From: Chitinophagaceae bacterium UBA7600
GTDB lineage: Bacteria; Bacteroidota; Bacteroidia; Chitinophagales; Chitinophagaceae
NCBI GenBank assembly: GCA_002478885.1
Contig: DLKC01000037.1
Location: forward strand, 1 to 11,843
DNA: 11,843 nucleotides
Direction of reading: 5' to 3'
A program made the translations under genes and the position numbers. Positions 1 through 7,862 of this stretch are shown here, one piece after another. How positions within the stretch are numbered: position 1 is the stretch's first letter; the number at the start of each line of letters is the position of its first letter. The notes under the pieces were generated by a model, which saw only the letters and a list, made by a program, of their open reading frames with translations, was not told the origin of the DNA and searched no databases.

Positions 1-125
1 AACTGTTTGCAGAACTCCATGATGTTAACACCCTTAGAACCAAGGGCCGGGCCCACCGGAGGTGCAGGATTGGCTTGTCCGCCTTTAACCTGCAGCTTTA
101 CGAAACCTGTGATTTCTTTTGCCAT
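1..125 (-). CDS. rplK: 50S ribosomal protein L11, 5' part (runs off the window)
   Basis: The reverse strand reads [20 protein letters not shown], followed by a proline-rich APPVGPALG segment and [12 protein letters not shown]. This is the highly conserved N-terminal domain of ribosomal protein L11, including the proline-rich loop that contacts translation factors at the GTPase-associated centre of the 50S subunit. Only the first 41 codons or so are inside the window. The ATG is fixed by the family's usual MAK start. No Shine-Dalgarno sequence precedes it (an A/T-rich run instead), as is normal in Bacteroidota. A probable promoter and a leader hairpin lie upstream. rplA would be expected next, outside the window. 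nusG, the usual upstream neighbour, is not present here. Confidence 0.96.
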   Translation of the reverse strand, partial: MAKEITGFVKLQVKGGQANPAPPVGPALGSKGVNIMEFCKQ

Positions 126-150
126 TTGTTTACATTTTATTGGTTCAAAC

Positions 151-172
151 GTCTGCCGGTAATACGGTAGAC
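151..172 (-). promoter_or_regulatory. hairpin in the rplK leader (possible autoregulatory site)
   Basis: In the rplK sense strand, GTCTACCG and CGGCAGAC face each other around a 6-base loop: seven pairs with one A-C mismatch. It lies 25 bases before the start codon. L11 operons are often autoregulated by ribosomal protein L1 binding the leader, so this is a candidate structure. I could not match it to a defined L1-binding consensus, so the role is inference. Confidence 0.3.
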
Positions 173-235
173 TCCCAAGCTTATCCCAATTTAAGGGACT
201 GTACTATTCTTAGTCGAAAGAACTTTTTGGGGCGG

Positions 236-265
236 CAAAAGTAGGGAAGTATTTGGATTTTACAG
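236..265 (-). promoter_or_regulatory. probable rplK promoter, Bacteroidota type
   Basis: On the minus strand TACTTTTG (236-243) matches the Bacteroidota -7 consensus TAnnTTTG exactly. Nineteen bases further upstream is CTG (263-265), one base from the -33 consensus TTG. The predicted transcript would start near position 229 and have a leader of about 100 bases before rplK. That would give rplK its own promoter, separate from nusG. Confidence 0.5.
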
Positions 266-319
266 CATTTATACCACTATTTTTTTGGAGCCCATCGCCT
301 GACCAGGCATTTGGCACCT

Positions 320-339
320 GTTGCGTCGCACTCTTCAGC
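320..339. repeat. isolated end of a dispersed intergenic repeat
   Basis: GTTGCGTCGCACTCTTCAGC matches the reverse complement of the repeat end at 7700-7719 at 18 of 20 positions, including an identical 12-base core GTTGCGTCGCAC. No inverted partner was found nearby, so this is either a solo end or a remnant. Confidence 0.6.
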
Positions 340-480
340 CAATATATCGCGGGTGAGGCTATATAGGTGGCCGCGTAAGAAATCTTCCATTTTGGCCCTT
401 TCCCTAAGACTGTAAGCGGGCGAACTTGGCCCACTTCCAGGCTACGGGACCAATCTTGTGCGCTTTTAATACGGCTTATC

Positions 481-513
481 TACCAAGTATGTACCAGGTA
501 TCTACCACGGAAT
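481..513. repeat. three imperfect 11-base tandem units
   Basis: TACCAAGTATG, TACCAGGTATC and TACCACGGAAT follow one another directly. The middle unit's TACCAGGTAT also occurs at 11388-11397 in the other gene-poor region. Function unknown; it could be slippage or part of the dispersed repeat family. Confidence 0.45.
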
Positions 514-736
514 AACGGGGAAAGGTGAATGGTAAGGCCTAAAAAATGCAGTGTAAGGTTGTGAACTGATTTTTTCACAATTCACTCCCGTTACAAAGGC
601 AAAAACGAGACTTTCTTCTGCCAGAGCAAGCCAGAAAACAGGGGCGGGTTCTATAGTGCAGCCGATCCGCAAAGAAAAATAAATCGAGTGTTTACAAGCT
701 ACCTGCATACTAATCGCCTGCCTTAAAACGTATATG

Positions 737-768
737 TTTTGAACAATTCTGTTTCGATCATATTTTCG
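737..768 (+). promoter_or_regulatory. promoter of the porV2-porU2-RDD operon
   Basis: TTTTG at 737-741 is followed by exactly 19 bases and then TATTTTCG at 761-768. This is one base from the Bacteroidota -7 consensus TAnnTTTG with the usual -33 TTTG spacing. Transcription would start near 775, leaving a leader of under 10 bases before the porV2 ATG. Confidence 0.6.
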
Positions 769-782
769 CCGTAATTATACTC

Positions 783-1973
783 ATGAATTACCAGGCTAAA
801 CTGTTTATCATTTTATTGTGTGTTGGTTTGTGTGCGGCGCGGTCGAATGCGCAGTTCAGAAAATACTCCAATGAATTTTTGAATATCGGTGCCGGTGCCC
901 GCGGTTTGGGTATGGGAGGAGCGCAGGTGGCCAGTACTGAGGACGGTAATGCAGGCTACTGGAACCCCGCCGGGCTCGTTTATGTTTACGAACACCCTGC
1001 TATTTCGCTGATGCACGCCGAGTATTTCGCCGGCATCGGGAAATACGATTACCTGAACGGGGCATTTCCGCTTAATGACCGTTACAAAACACTGGGCATT
1101 TCATTTTTACGATTCGGGGTAGATGATATTCCAAACACTCTTTACCTGGTTGAACCAGACGGGTCGATCAACTATAATAATATCAGCTCCTTTTCTTCGG
1201 CAGATTATGCCTTTATCGTTTCCTATTCAAACCTGTTCCTGGACGATGACGACAGGCAACTGAGTTGGGGTGCCAATACAAAAATCATACATCGCAAGGT
1301 GGGTAGCTTTGCGCAAGCATGGGGTTTTGGCTTTGACGCGGGTTTTATGTACAAAACAGCCACATGGAGGCTCGGCATTGCGGCAAGGGATATTACTACC
1401 ACGTTTAACGCATGGTCGTTTTCTTTTGATGAAAGAGAAAAGGAAGTACTTTACCTGACCAATAATGACATTCCAATAAAATCGACCGAACTTACAGCAC
1501 CTACATTAGTGGTCGGTGGTGCGTACAACTTTGCTTTGGGCGATAATTTTCACCTGCTTACCGAAGCCAACCTTAATATGACCTTTGACGGAAAAAGAAA
1601 TACCCTGTTAAGTGCGAGCCCGGTAAGTATTGATCCGAAATTTGGCGTTGAGGCGAATATCAGCAATGTGATGTTTTTAAGAGCAGGCGTATCCAATTTT
1701 CAACAGGCACTGGCTGACGGTGATACACTTAATCAAAAAAAGGTCTGGATTTTTCAACCAAGCATCGGAGCAGGATTCAAGGTTGGTAACGTGGCCATTG
1801 ATTATGCATTTTCGAATCTTGCAAACCAATCGAATCCATTGTACTCGCATATTTTTTCAATACGTCTTGATATAATGCCAAAGAAAAAGGTTTCCGAAAA
1901 AAATGGCACAGGTATACCTGAATTGCCAAGACCGGAAAAACAGAAAAAACAAAAAGTTTATTACCCGGGCTAA
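783..1973 (+). CDS. porV2: PorV/PorQ-family outer-membrane protein, putative T9SS shuttle PorV2
   Basis: A 396-residue exported protein. Residues 1-24 form a signal peptide (basic start, hydrophobic core, NAQ at the cleavage region). The mature N-terminus has the family signature GAGARGLGMGG (36-46) followed by WNPAGL (60-65), shared by PorV (LptO) and PorQ, FadL-like beta-barrels of the outer membrane. Alternating aromatic/polar strands run through the rest. The C-terminus is an unusual lysine-rich tail after residue 365. PorV delivers type IX cargo from the SprA translocon to the sortase PorU by binding the sorting domain. Its pairing here with a PorU-like gene, whose start overlaps this stop in TAATG, supports the PorV2 assignment over a generic barrel. 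The pair's own substrate is not known from the sequence. Confidence 0.85.
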   Translation: MNYQAKLFIILLCVGLCAARSNAQFRKYSNEFLNIGAGARGLGMGGAQVASTEDGNAGYWNPAGLVYVYEHPAISLMHAEYFAGIGKYDYLNGAFPLNDRYKTLGISFLRFGVDDIPNTLYLVEPDGSINYNNISSFSSADYAFIVSYSNLFLDDDDRQLSWGANTKIIHRKVGSFAQAWGFGFDAGFMYKTATWRLGIAARDITTTFNAWSFSFDEREKEVLYLTNNDIPIKSTELTAPTLVVGGAYNFALGDNFHLLTEANLNMTFDGKRNTLLSASPVSIDPKFGVEANISNVMFLRAGVSNFQQALADGDTLNQKKVWIFQPSIGAGFKVGNVAIDYAFSNLANQSNPLYSHIFSIRLDIMPKKKVSEKNGTGIPELPRPEKQKKQKVYYPG

Positions 1974-4900
1974 TGAGAAAGACCTTAACTATATTAAGCT
2001 TTTTACTGTTGAATATTTGCGTTCGTGCGCAAATACTCAATAACGAGTGGATTGACTATTCAAAGACCTACTACAAATTTAAAATTGGCCACACCGGCTT
2101 ATTCAGAATAAACCAGGGCATACTTGCCGGTAGCGGCCTTGGGAACACGCCGGTTGAACAATTCCAGTTATGGAGAAATGGCATTGAAATACCCATATAT
2201 ACCAGTTTGGCCACGGGAATATTGCCTGCAAACGGATACCTGGAATTCTGGGGCGAGCAAAATGATGGCAAACCTGACCGGGCTTTATACAAAGATCCAA
2301 ACAACCAGCTATCTGATGTTTTGAGCCTTGAGTCAGATACGGCAACATATTTTTTGACTGTAAATACGGGTCCTAACAAGAGAAATATTGAGGCCGCAAA
2401 TAATGTTGCCGGTAATACGCTTTCACCGGAACCATATTTTCTATACAATTACCATCACGAGTTCCAGGTTCAGATAAATTACGGCAGGGCTGTTTATTTT
2501 GGCGAATATGTTTACTCTGCAACATATGATGCGGGCGAGTTTTGGGCCAGTGACGATATCAGGCCGGGAAGCCCCCTTGAATTTACCACCGAAAGTCTTT
2601 ATCCTAAAACCGGAGCGTCGAGTGCCGATCTTAAAGTAAGTTTTGCCGGTAACTCGTATTTAGGAGGCAACAGAACAGTTAAGGCTGATATTAACGGAAG
2701 TTCAATAATCAGCAGTGTATTGCCTACAATGAGCGCTGCTGTTTTTGAAAATAACGCGGTACCGATATCCGCGCTAAATACGGCTGCAACCACTTTAACT
2801 TTTACAAATGTCAGCGGAGATCCAAACGACCGGGTCGTCGTAGGTTTTTTTGATCTGCAATATCCGAGGCTGTTCAACTTTGGAGGCAAAGCGGATTTTT
2901 CCTTTAATATGCCCGCCACTACGCAGGGCAATTACCTTGAAATAAGCAATTTTAATTGGGGCAGTGTTTCGCCCCCGGTATTGTATGATCTTACCAATAA
3001 CAAGAGATATACTGCCAATACACAAACGGCTGGACTTTTAAAGTTTGCGGTCCCGGCAAGCAGTTTCGACCGAAAACTGGTATTGGTAAGCGAAGATGTG
3101 CAGGCTGTAAATAATGTTGTTTCCATTACAGCAAAGAATTTCATAGATCTGAGAAATACAGCTAACCAGGGTGATTATCTTATTATCAGCAATTCAAGGT
3201 TATTTGCAGGCAGTAACCCTGTTGCCCAATATGCGCAGTATCGAAGCAGTACTGCAGGTGGCGGCTATGTTACCAAAGTCTACGATATCGATGAGTTGGT
3301 TGACCAGTTTGGATTTGGCATCAAAAACCACCCACTGTCTGTAAAAAATTTTTTGAAGTATGCCAGACAGCATTTCACGGTAAGCCCAAAGTTTGCATTC
3401 CTGATCGGCAAAGCTGTTACCTATAACGAATACCGGATGCAGCAAAATTCCTCGTACGATGATAAATTAAACCTCGTACCTACTTTTGGGTGGCCGGCGT
3501 CTGATGTGTTACTTGCGTCTGATGACCTATCTCCGGTACCAGCAACACCTATTGGAAGATTAGCAGTCATTTCTCCCGAAGAAATATCTGTTTATCTTGA
3601 TAAAATAAAGCTCTACGAGCAGCAACAACAAAGTACAGTTCAAACCATTGACAATAAAGCGTGGATGAAAACAATGGTACATGTAGTGGGCGCCAATGAT
3701 GCCTCGCTTGACTTTATTTTATCATCTCACCAAAATAATTACAAGCGCATTATTGAGGATACCTTATATGGTGCAAACGTAAGCAGCTTCAACCGTACGG
3801 AAACCGGCCCGGAAACGCCTGTAACCAATGCATTAATGGAGAATCTTTTCCATAACGGTATAAGCCTGTTAAATTACTTTGGACATTCCGCAGCGACGGG
3901 TCTTGACTACAATCTTAACTCTCCCGATCAATTTGACAATTATGGTAAGTATCCCGTTTTTACCGTGAACGGTTGTAACGCAGGAAACATATTTTCCTAT
4001 GATACTTCAAGGTTGTCGCTGATCACTTCCCTATCTGAAAGTTTTGTATTGGCCAAAGACAAAGGTGCCATTGCCTTTATTGCGAGTAGCCATTTTGGCG
4101 TAGAATCTTACCTGGATACTTACAACAAAGGATTTTATAATTCCCTGTCATCGTCTGCCGGTTATGGCAAACCGGTTTCTTTCAACATAAGGGATGCGAT
4201 CAAAACTTTGATCGCAGACAGCAATTCCGATTCCACCACACGTTATTTGCATGCCGAAGAAAATATCCTTCATGGCGATCCTGCGCTGAAGATAAATTAT
4301 CATGCGAAACCCGATTTTGTTGTTGAAGATTCAAAAGTATTTATTGACCCTGCTTTCATTTCAGTGGCAGACGGCAGTTTTAAAGTAAAAGTCTATTTCT
4401 ATAATATCGGGATGGCAACAGGCGATTCAGTTTCCATCCTGGTGAGAAGGCAATATCCAGACGGATCATTTGCTGACCTGGTAGACAAAAAAATCGTTTC
4501 CGTACGGTTCATCGATTCGGTGTTGCTAACCGTTCCCATTTTAGCCACAAGAGATGTTGGCTTAAATAAATTGATCGTTACAATCGATGTTGACAATAAG
4601 TACGATGAGTTAAGTGAATTGAACAACAGTATTACAAAGTCATTCTTTATTTATGAAGACGAATTAAAACCTGTGTATCCATACAATTTTGCAATCGTTA
4701 ATAAACCCGGCATTAAACTTATCGCTTCCACCGCAAGCCCAATCAGCCCGCTGAAACAATATGTGATGGAGATTGACACTACTGAACTTTTCAACTCGTC
4801 TTTGAAGTATACTGAAAAGCTTACCTCCGTCGGCGGAGTGCTGGAATTTAACCCGGGCATCAGTTTCACGGATAGTACTGTTTACTATTGGAGGGTGGCC

Positions 4901-7069
4901 CCTGTTCCAGAAAACAACAACTACATATGGAATACAAGCAGTTTTGTTTATTTGCCAAATTCTGGTTTCGGTTATAACCAATCTCATCTATACCAGCACC
5001 TGAAATCTTCGACAGAACGTATTTATATTGACAGTTTCAGCCGAAAATGGCTGTACAATCCAAGACTTTCGTCTTTTATGATCGTTAATTCGATCTTCCC
5101 GTCCAGCGGAACCCAGGCTGCAGACTTCATGATCCAGATAAACGGCCAAACGAGTACTGCCAGCGCATGCCTTGGGCATTCTGTGATATTTAACATATAT
5201 GACCCGGTAACACTAAAACCGTTTTTTAACCAGGCGTCGCCTTCTACAAATCCTTCCGGAATATATGGAGGATTTATGGGTAGCGGGCTTCCCTGTAATG
5301 ATGGCGTTAAATCGGGAACGGAGACCAACTTTGAATTTTCTTACCTGGACACAACGGGCCGTAGAAAAATGCGGGACTTCATGGATTGGATCCCCGCCGG
5401 TTATTTTGTTACAGCAAGAATAATTTTTGATCAGCCTTACGATCAGCAGCCTTTGGTTGACACCTGGAAAAAAGATGAACAGGTCTATGGTGCCGGCCAA
5501 TCTGCATACAGTCGTTTCATCAGCGCAGGTTTTAATTTGATGGACTCCTTTACTTATCCCCGTACATGGGCCTTTATGTACAAAAAAAACAGCAGCACAT
5601 TTAAAACGGAGGAGAAAATATCGCAGGGCCTGTTTGATAAGATTATCATGAGCATGGACATAGCTACACCTGATACGCTTGGCTTTATTACATCGCCCGT
5701 ATTCGGGCCAGCTGCTGCATGGAAACAGGTGAAATGGAGAGGCGCTTCCCTTGATGCGAAACCCGGCGACAACCCAACCGTTGATGTTATCGGCGTTAGT
5801 GCTTCGGGCGCGGAAAATTTACTATTCACCCTAAACTCATCGCAACAGGATTTTGATATTTCAAGCGTAAGTGTTTTAACCTATCCTTACATAAAACTGC
5901 AGATGCGGAACGCAGACAGCATTAATTTAACTGCCTACCAGTTACGATACTGGCGTTTACTATATGATCCGGTACCGGAAGGCGCGCTTGCACCGAATAT
6001 TCTATATAACCTGAAAGACACGCTTACACTTGGCGAAAAAACCAATTTTAATATTGCATTTAAGAATGTTGGTGACGTAGCCTTCCCTGACAGCATTGCT
6101 GTAAAACTGGTCATGTACGATGCATCCAACGTTGCAAACACACTTACGGTTCCAAAGCTCAGGAAATTAAGTCCAGGTGACACTGCCACTATTTCTTACA
6201 TTATCGATTCTAAAGATTTCAGCGGCAGGAATAATCTTTTCCTCGACGTTAATCCCGATAACGCGCAACCAGAGCAATACCATTTCAACAATTTCCTTTA
6301 CAAGGATTTTTTGGTAAGAACCGACGATTATAAGCCTGTGCTCGATGTAACGTTCGACGGTGTGCATATTCTAAACAACGATGTTGTTTCAGCACAGCCT
6401 CACATTCTCATTAAACTGAAAGATGAGTCTAAATATCTTTTGCTTGACGACACATCGTTACTGAGGATACAATTACGCTACCCCGACGGAACATTAAGAC
6501 GATTTTATTTCAATAACGACACATTAACCTTTACGCCCGCCACAACTGGTTCAACGGATAATACCGCGACCGTAGACTTTAACCCATTTTTCCTTGAAGA
6601 TGGCACCTACCAGCTGATCATTCACGGACAGGATAAAACCAATAATGCAGCCGGCAATACCGATTATACCGTGTCTTTCCAGGTTTACAACAAACCAATG
6701 ATCTCAAACCTGTTCAACTATCCAAATCCATTTACCACATCCACGGCTTTTGTATTTACGGTTACGGGAAGCCAGGTACCGCAAAACATCAGGATACAGA
6801 TACTTACCATAACCGGGAAGATTGTAAAGGAAATTACTATGCAGGAACTTGGCCCGATCCATATCGGCCGAAATATTACAGAATACAAGTGGGACGGCAC
6901 CGATCAATACGGTCAAAAACTGGCAAATGGTGTCTATCTCTACCGGGTGTTAACCAACCTTAATGGCAAGAGCCTTGATAAATTCAATACCACCGGTAAA
7001 GACGGCAGTAATGTGGATACCGACAAATATTTCAATAAAGGATACGGAAAAATGTACCTAATGAGGTGA
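1973..7069 (+). CDS. porU2: gingipain-fold (peptidase C25) sortase-like protein, putative T9SS PorU2
   Basis: A 1698-residue surface protein. Signal peptide residues 1-20 (ends VRAQ). An N-terminal beta-rich region precedes a peptidase C25 (gingipain) domain at about 401-775, which opens with DYLIISN and closes with GDPALKI (768-774). The expected catalytic pair is visible: His638 in NYFGHS and Cys668 in VNGCNAG, 30 residues apart. A CARDB-like domain follows (781-895), then a fibronectin-like segment with VYYWRV, a long beta-rich stretch, a second CARDB-like domain (about 1342-1448), and a C-terminal FlgD-like/sorting-type domain (1576-1698, with YPNPF at 1583 and NGVYLYRV). PorU, the T9SS sortase, cleaves cargo sorting domains and attaches proteins to lipopolysaccharide. 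This protein is clearly longer than ordinary PorU, which fits the annotated PorU2 group. The start overlaps the porV2 stop by one base, so translation is probably coupled. Sortase activity is inferred. Confidence 0.88.
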   Translation: MRKTLTILSFLLLNICVRAQILNNEWIDYSKTYYKFKIGHTGLFRINQGILAGSGLGNTPVEQFQLWRNGIEIPIYTSLATGILPANGYLEFWGEQNDGKPDRALYKDPNNQLSDVLSLESDTATYFLTVNTGPNKRNIEAANNVAGNTLSPEPYFLYNYHHEFQVQINYGRAVYFGEYVYSATYDAGEFWASDDIRPGSPLEFTTESLYPKTGASSADLKVSFAGNSYLGGNRTVKADINGSSIISSVLPTMSAAVFENNAVPISALNTAATTLTFTNVSGDPNDRVVVGFFDLQYPRLFNFGGKADFSFNMPATTQGNYLEISNFNWGSVSPPVLYDLTNNKRYTANTQTAGLLKFAVPASSFDRKLVLVSEDVQAVNNVVSITAKNFIDLRNTANQGDYLIISNSRLFAGSNPVAQYAQYRSSTAGGGYVTKVYDIDELVDQFGFGIKNHPLSVKNFLKYARQHFTVSPKFAFLIGKAVTYNEYRMQQNSSYDDKLNLVPTFGWPASDVLLASDDLSPVPATPIGRLAVISPEEISVYLDKIKLYEQQQQSTVQTIDNKAWMKTMVHVVGANDASLDFILSSHQNNYKRIIEDTLYGANVSSFNRTETGPETPVTNALMENLFHNGISLLNYFGHSAATGLDYNLNSPDQFDNYGKYPVFTVNGCNAGNIFSYDTSRLSLITSLSESFVLAKDKGAIAFIASSHFGVESYLDTYNKGFYNSLSSSAGYGKPVSFNIRDAIKTLIADSNSDSTTRYLHAEENILHGDPALKINYHAKPDFVVEDSKVFIDPAFISVADGSFKVKVYFYNIGMATGDSVSILVRRQYPDGSFADLVDKKIVSVRFIDSVLLTVPILATRDVGLNKLIVTIDVDNKYDELSELNNSITKSFFIYEDELKPVYPYNFAIVNKPGIKLIASTASPISPLKQYVMEIDTTELFNSSLKYTEKLTSVGGVLEFNPGISFTDSTVYYWRVAPVPENNNYIWNTSSFVYLPNSGFGYNQSHLYQHLKSSTERIYIDSFSRKWLYNPRLSSFMIVNSIFPSSGTQAADFMIQINGQTSTASACLGHSVIFNIYDPVTLKPFFNQASPSTNPSGIYGGFMGSGLPCNDGVKSGTETNFEFSYLDTTGRRKMRDFMDWIPAGYFVTARIIFDQPYDQQPLVDTWKKDEQVYGAGQSAYSRFISAGFNLMDSFTYPRTWAFMYKKNSSTFKTEEKISQGLFDKIIMSMDIATPDTLGFITSPVFGPAAAWKQVKWRGASLDAKPGDNPTVDVIGVSASGAENLLFTLNSSQQDFDISSVSVLTYPYIKLQMRNADSINLTAYQLRYWRLLYDPVPEGALAPNILYNLKDTLTLGEKTNFNIAFKNVGDVAFPDSIAVKLVMYDASNVANTLTVPKLRKLSPGDTATISYIIDSKDFSGRNNLFLDVNPDNAQPEQYHFNNFLYKDFLVRTDDYKPVLDVTFDGVHILNNDVVSAQPHILIKLKDESKYLLLDDTSLLRIQLRYPDGTLRRFYFNNDTLTFTPATTGSTDNTATVDFNPFFLEDGTYQLIIHGQDKTNNAAGNTDYTVSFQVYNKPMISNLFNYPNPFTTSTAFVFTVTGSQVPQNIRIQILTITGKIVKEITMQELGPIHIGRNITEYKWDGTDQYGQKLANGVYLYRVLTNLNGKSLDKFNTTGKDGSNVDTDKYFNKGYGKMYLMR

Positions 7070-7079
7070 TATTTGCAGC

Positions 7080-7457
7080 ATGAAAACAGTCGGAATCGGA
7101 ACACGAGTGCTCAATTTTCTTGCAGATACCAGCATTATATTTCTTTTGAGTTACGCTGCCTACAAAGGCTGGACATTTTATGTGTACTACTACAAAATGA
7201 GCTATTTTCCTTTCTACTACTTCTTTGCAACCATACTTTTTCTTTACTACCTGATTTTTGAAACAATCTTTTCCCGAACACCAGGCAAATGGTTTACTTA
7301 TACGCGGGTAGTTAATAAAAATGGGGGCAGGTCATCCTTTTTTCAAGTTTTTTTACGTAGCATTGTACGGCTAACAATTATAGATTGTTTCTTTATCCCT
7401 ATCCTGGATAAAACCCTTCACGATTATTTAAGCAAGACTGAAGTTGTGGAAATTTAA
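7080..7457 (+). CDS. RDD family integral membrane protein
   Basis: 125 residues with two clear membrane segments (about 10-31 and 43-65) and a third hydrophobic stretch at about 86-109. RDD-family marks are Arg9 and Asp16 in the first helix (RVLNFLAD), the cytoplasmic-side motif SRTPGKWFTYTRVVNKNG, and the C-terminal IPILDKTLHDYLSKTEVV typical of the family. It starts 10 bases after porU2 and lacks its own visible promoter, so it is the third gene of that operon. RDD proteins are poorly understood; some have been linked to ion transport. Nothing in the sequence shows a T9SS role beyond the operon position. No terminator with a T-tract is visible after the stop. Confidence 0.88.
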   Translation: MKTVGIGTRVLNFLADTSIIFLLSYAAYKGWTFYVYYYKMSYFPFYYFFATILFLYYLIFETIFSRTPGKWFTYTRVVNKNGGRSSFFQVFLRSIVRLTIIDCFFIPILDKTLHDYLSKTEVVEI

Positions 7458-7862
7458 CTGTTGGTTACCGGCTTCCGGATCACTGGCAGCTTTGTTGCGT
7501 CGCACACCTGTACTGCAGTTTTCCATGCAGCGCAAAGAAAAATTGCCCACTTTCCAAAACACCGTTGGTCTGTCTTAAACCTCTAATCCCAATATCCATT
7601 GATGAATCGCGCGAAAGTTGCATTTGCGGTTACCCATATGGCATTTGCCTATATTCAAGCATGCTGGTTGTTGCGTTTTGCCCAATGCTTTTAAAAAAAG
7701 TTGAAGTGTGCGACGCAACGAAGTTTAAGCAGGGTTTGAAAGCCGGCTACATCAAATGGCTGTTTATGCGTTGCTTTCCGTATATAAGAAGTACCCTTAA
7801 ACCGGTGTGCCCGCAAATAAGAGAGCGCATCGAATTGCATGATTCGTAAAAAACTAATCCTC
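7458..7862. other. intergenic region holding an inverted-end repeat element
   Basis: About 400 bases between the RDD gene and the NHL gene. Most of it lies inside or beside the repeat element at 7494-7723. An open frame at 7565-7849 runs through the right repeat end and has no recognisable domain, so I do not call it a gene. I found no exact TAnnTTTG promoter for the NHL gene. Confidence 0.6.
7494..7723. repeat. small non-coding element with inverted ends (MITE-like), copy 1
   Basis: GTTGCGTCGCAC at 7494-7505 and GTGCGACGCAAC at 7708-7719 are exact reverse complements. The match continues imperfectly on both sides (about 18 of 20). The right end, within 7699-7723, shares 22 of 25 bases with 11547-11571. 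The left end resembles 11286-11315 (both have GTTGCGTCGC, then TGTAC and CATGCAG). The interior has no gene. The size and ends fit a miniature inverted-repeat element, but no target-site duplication was identified. Confidence 0.55.

Larger units (their letters stand above)
126..782. other. gene-poor region between rplK and porV2
   Basis: About 650 bases with no convincing gene. It holds the rplK leader and promoter at the left, a dispersed repeat end at 320-339, three imperfect 11-base tandem units at 481-513, a small 7-bp hairpin (559-565 with 574-580, TTGTGAA/TTCACAA), and the porV2 promoter at 737-768. Two minus-strand open frames (210-434 and 502-708) have no recognisable domain; the first overlaps the rplK promoter. 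No tRNA or secE/nusG remnant was seen. Confidence 0.6.

Noticed and set aside
210..434. Minus-strand open frame of 74 codons
   Set aside because: Overlaps the rplK promoter and a repeat end, and has no recognisable domain.
559..580. TTGTGAA/TTCACAA hairpin as a terminator
   Set aside because: The stem is only 7 bp and AT-rich, with no T-run after it and no gene ending nearby.
502..708. Minus-strand open frame of 68 codons
   Set aside because: Composition looks random, with no promoter, domain or conserved neighbour.
126..782. tRNA genes or secE/nusG remnants in the rplK-porV2 gap
   Set aside because: Checked by eye for T-loop motifs and conserved protein segments. GGTTCAAAC at 141-149 lacks flanking stems.
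7565..7849. Plus-strand open frame of 94 codons before the NHL gene
   Set aside because: Begins at a non-ATG codon and reads through the repeat element's right end; no domain seen.
7458..7862. CRISPR array
   Set aside because: There are only two repeat ends, in inverted orientation, with no regular spacers and no cas genes.
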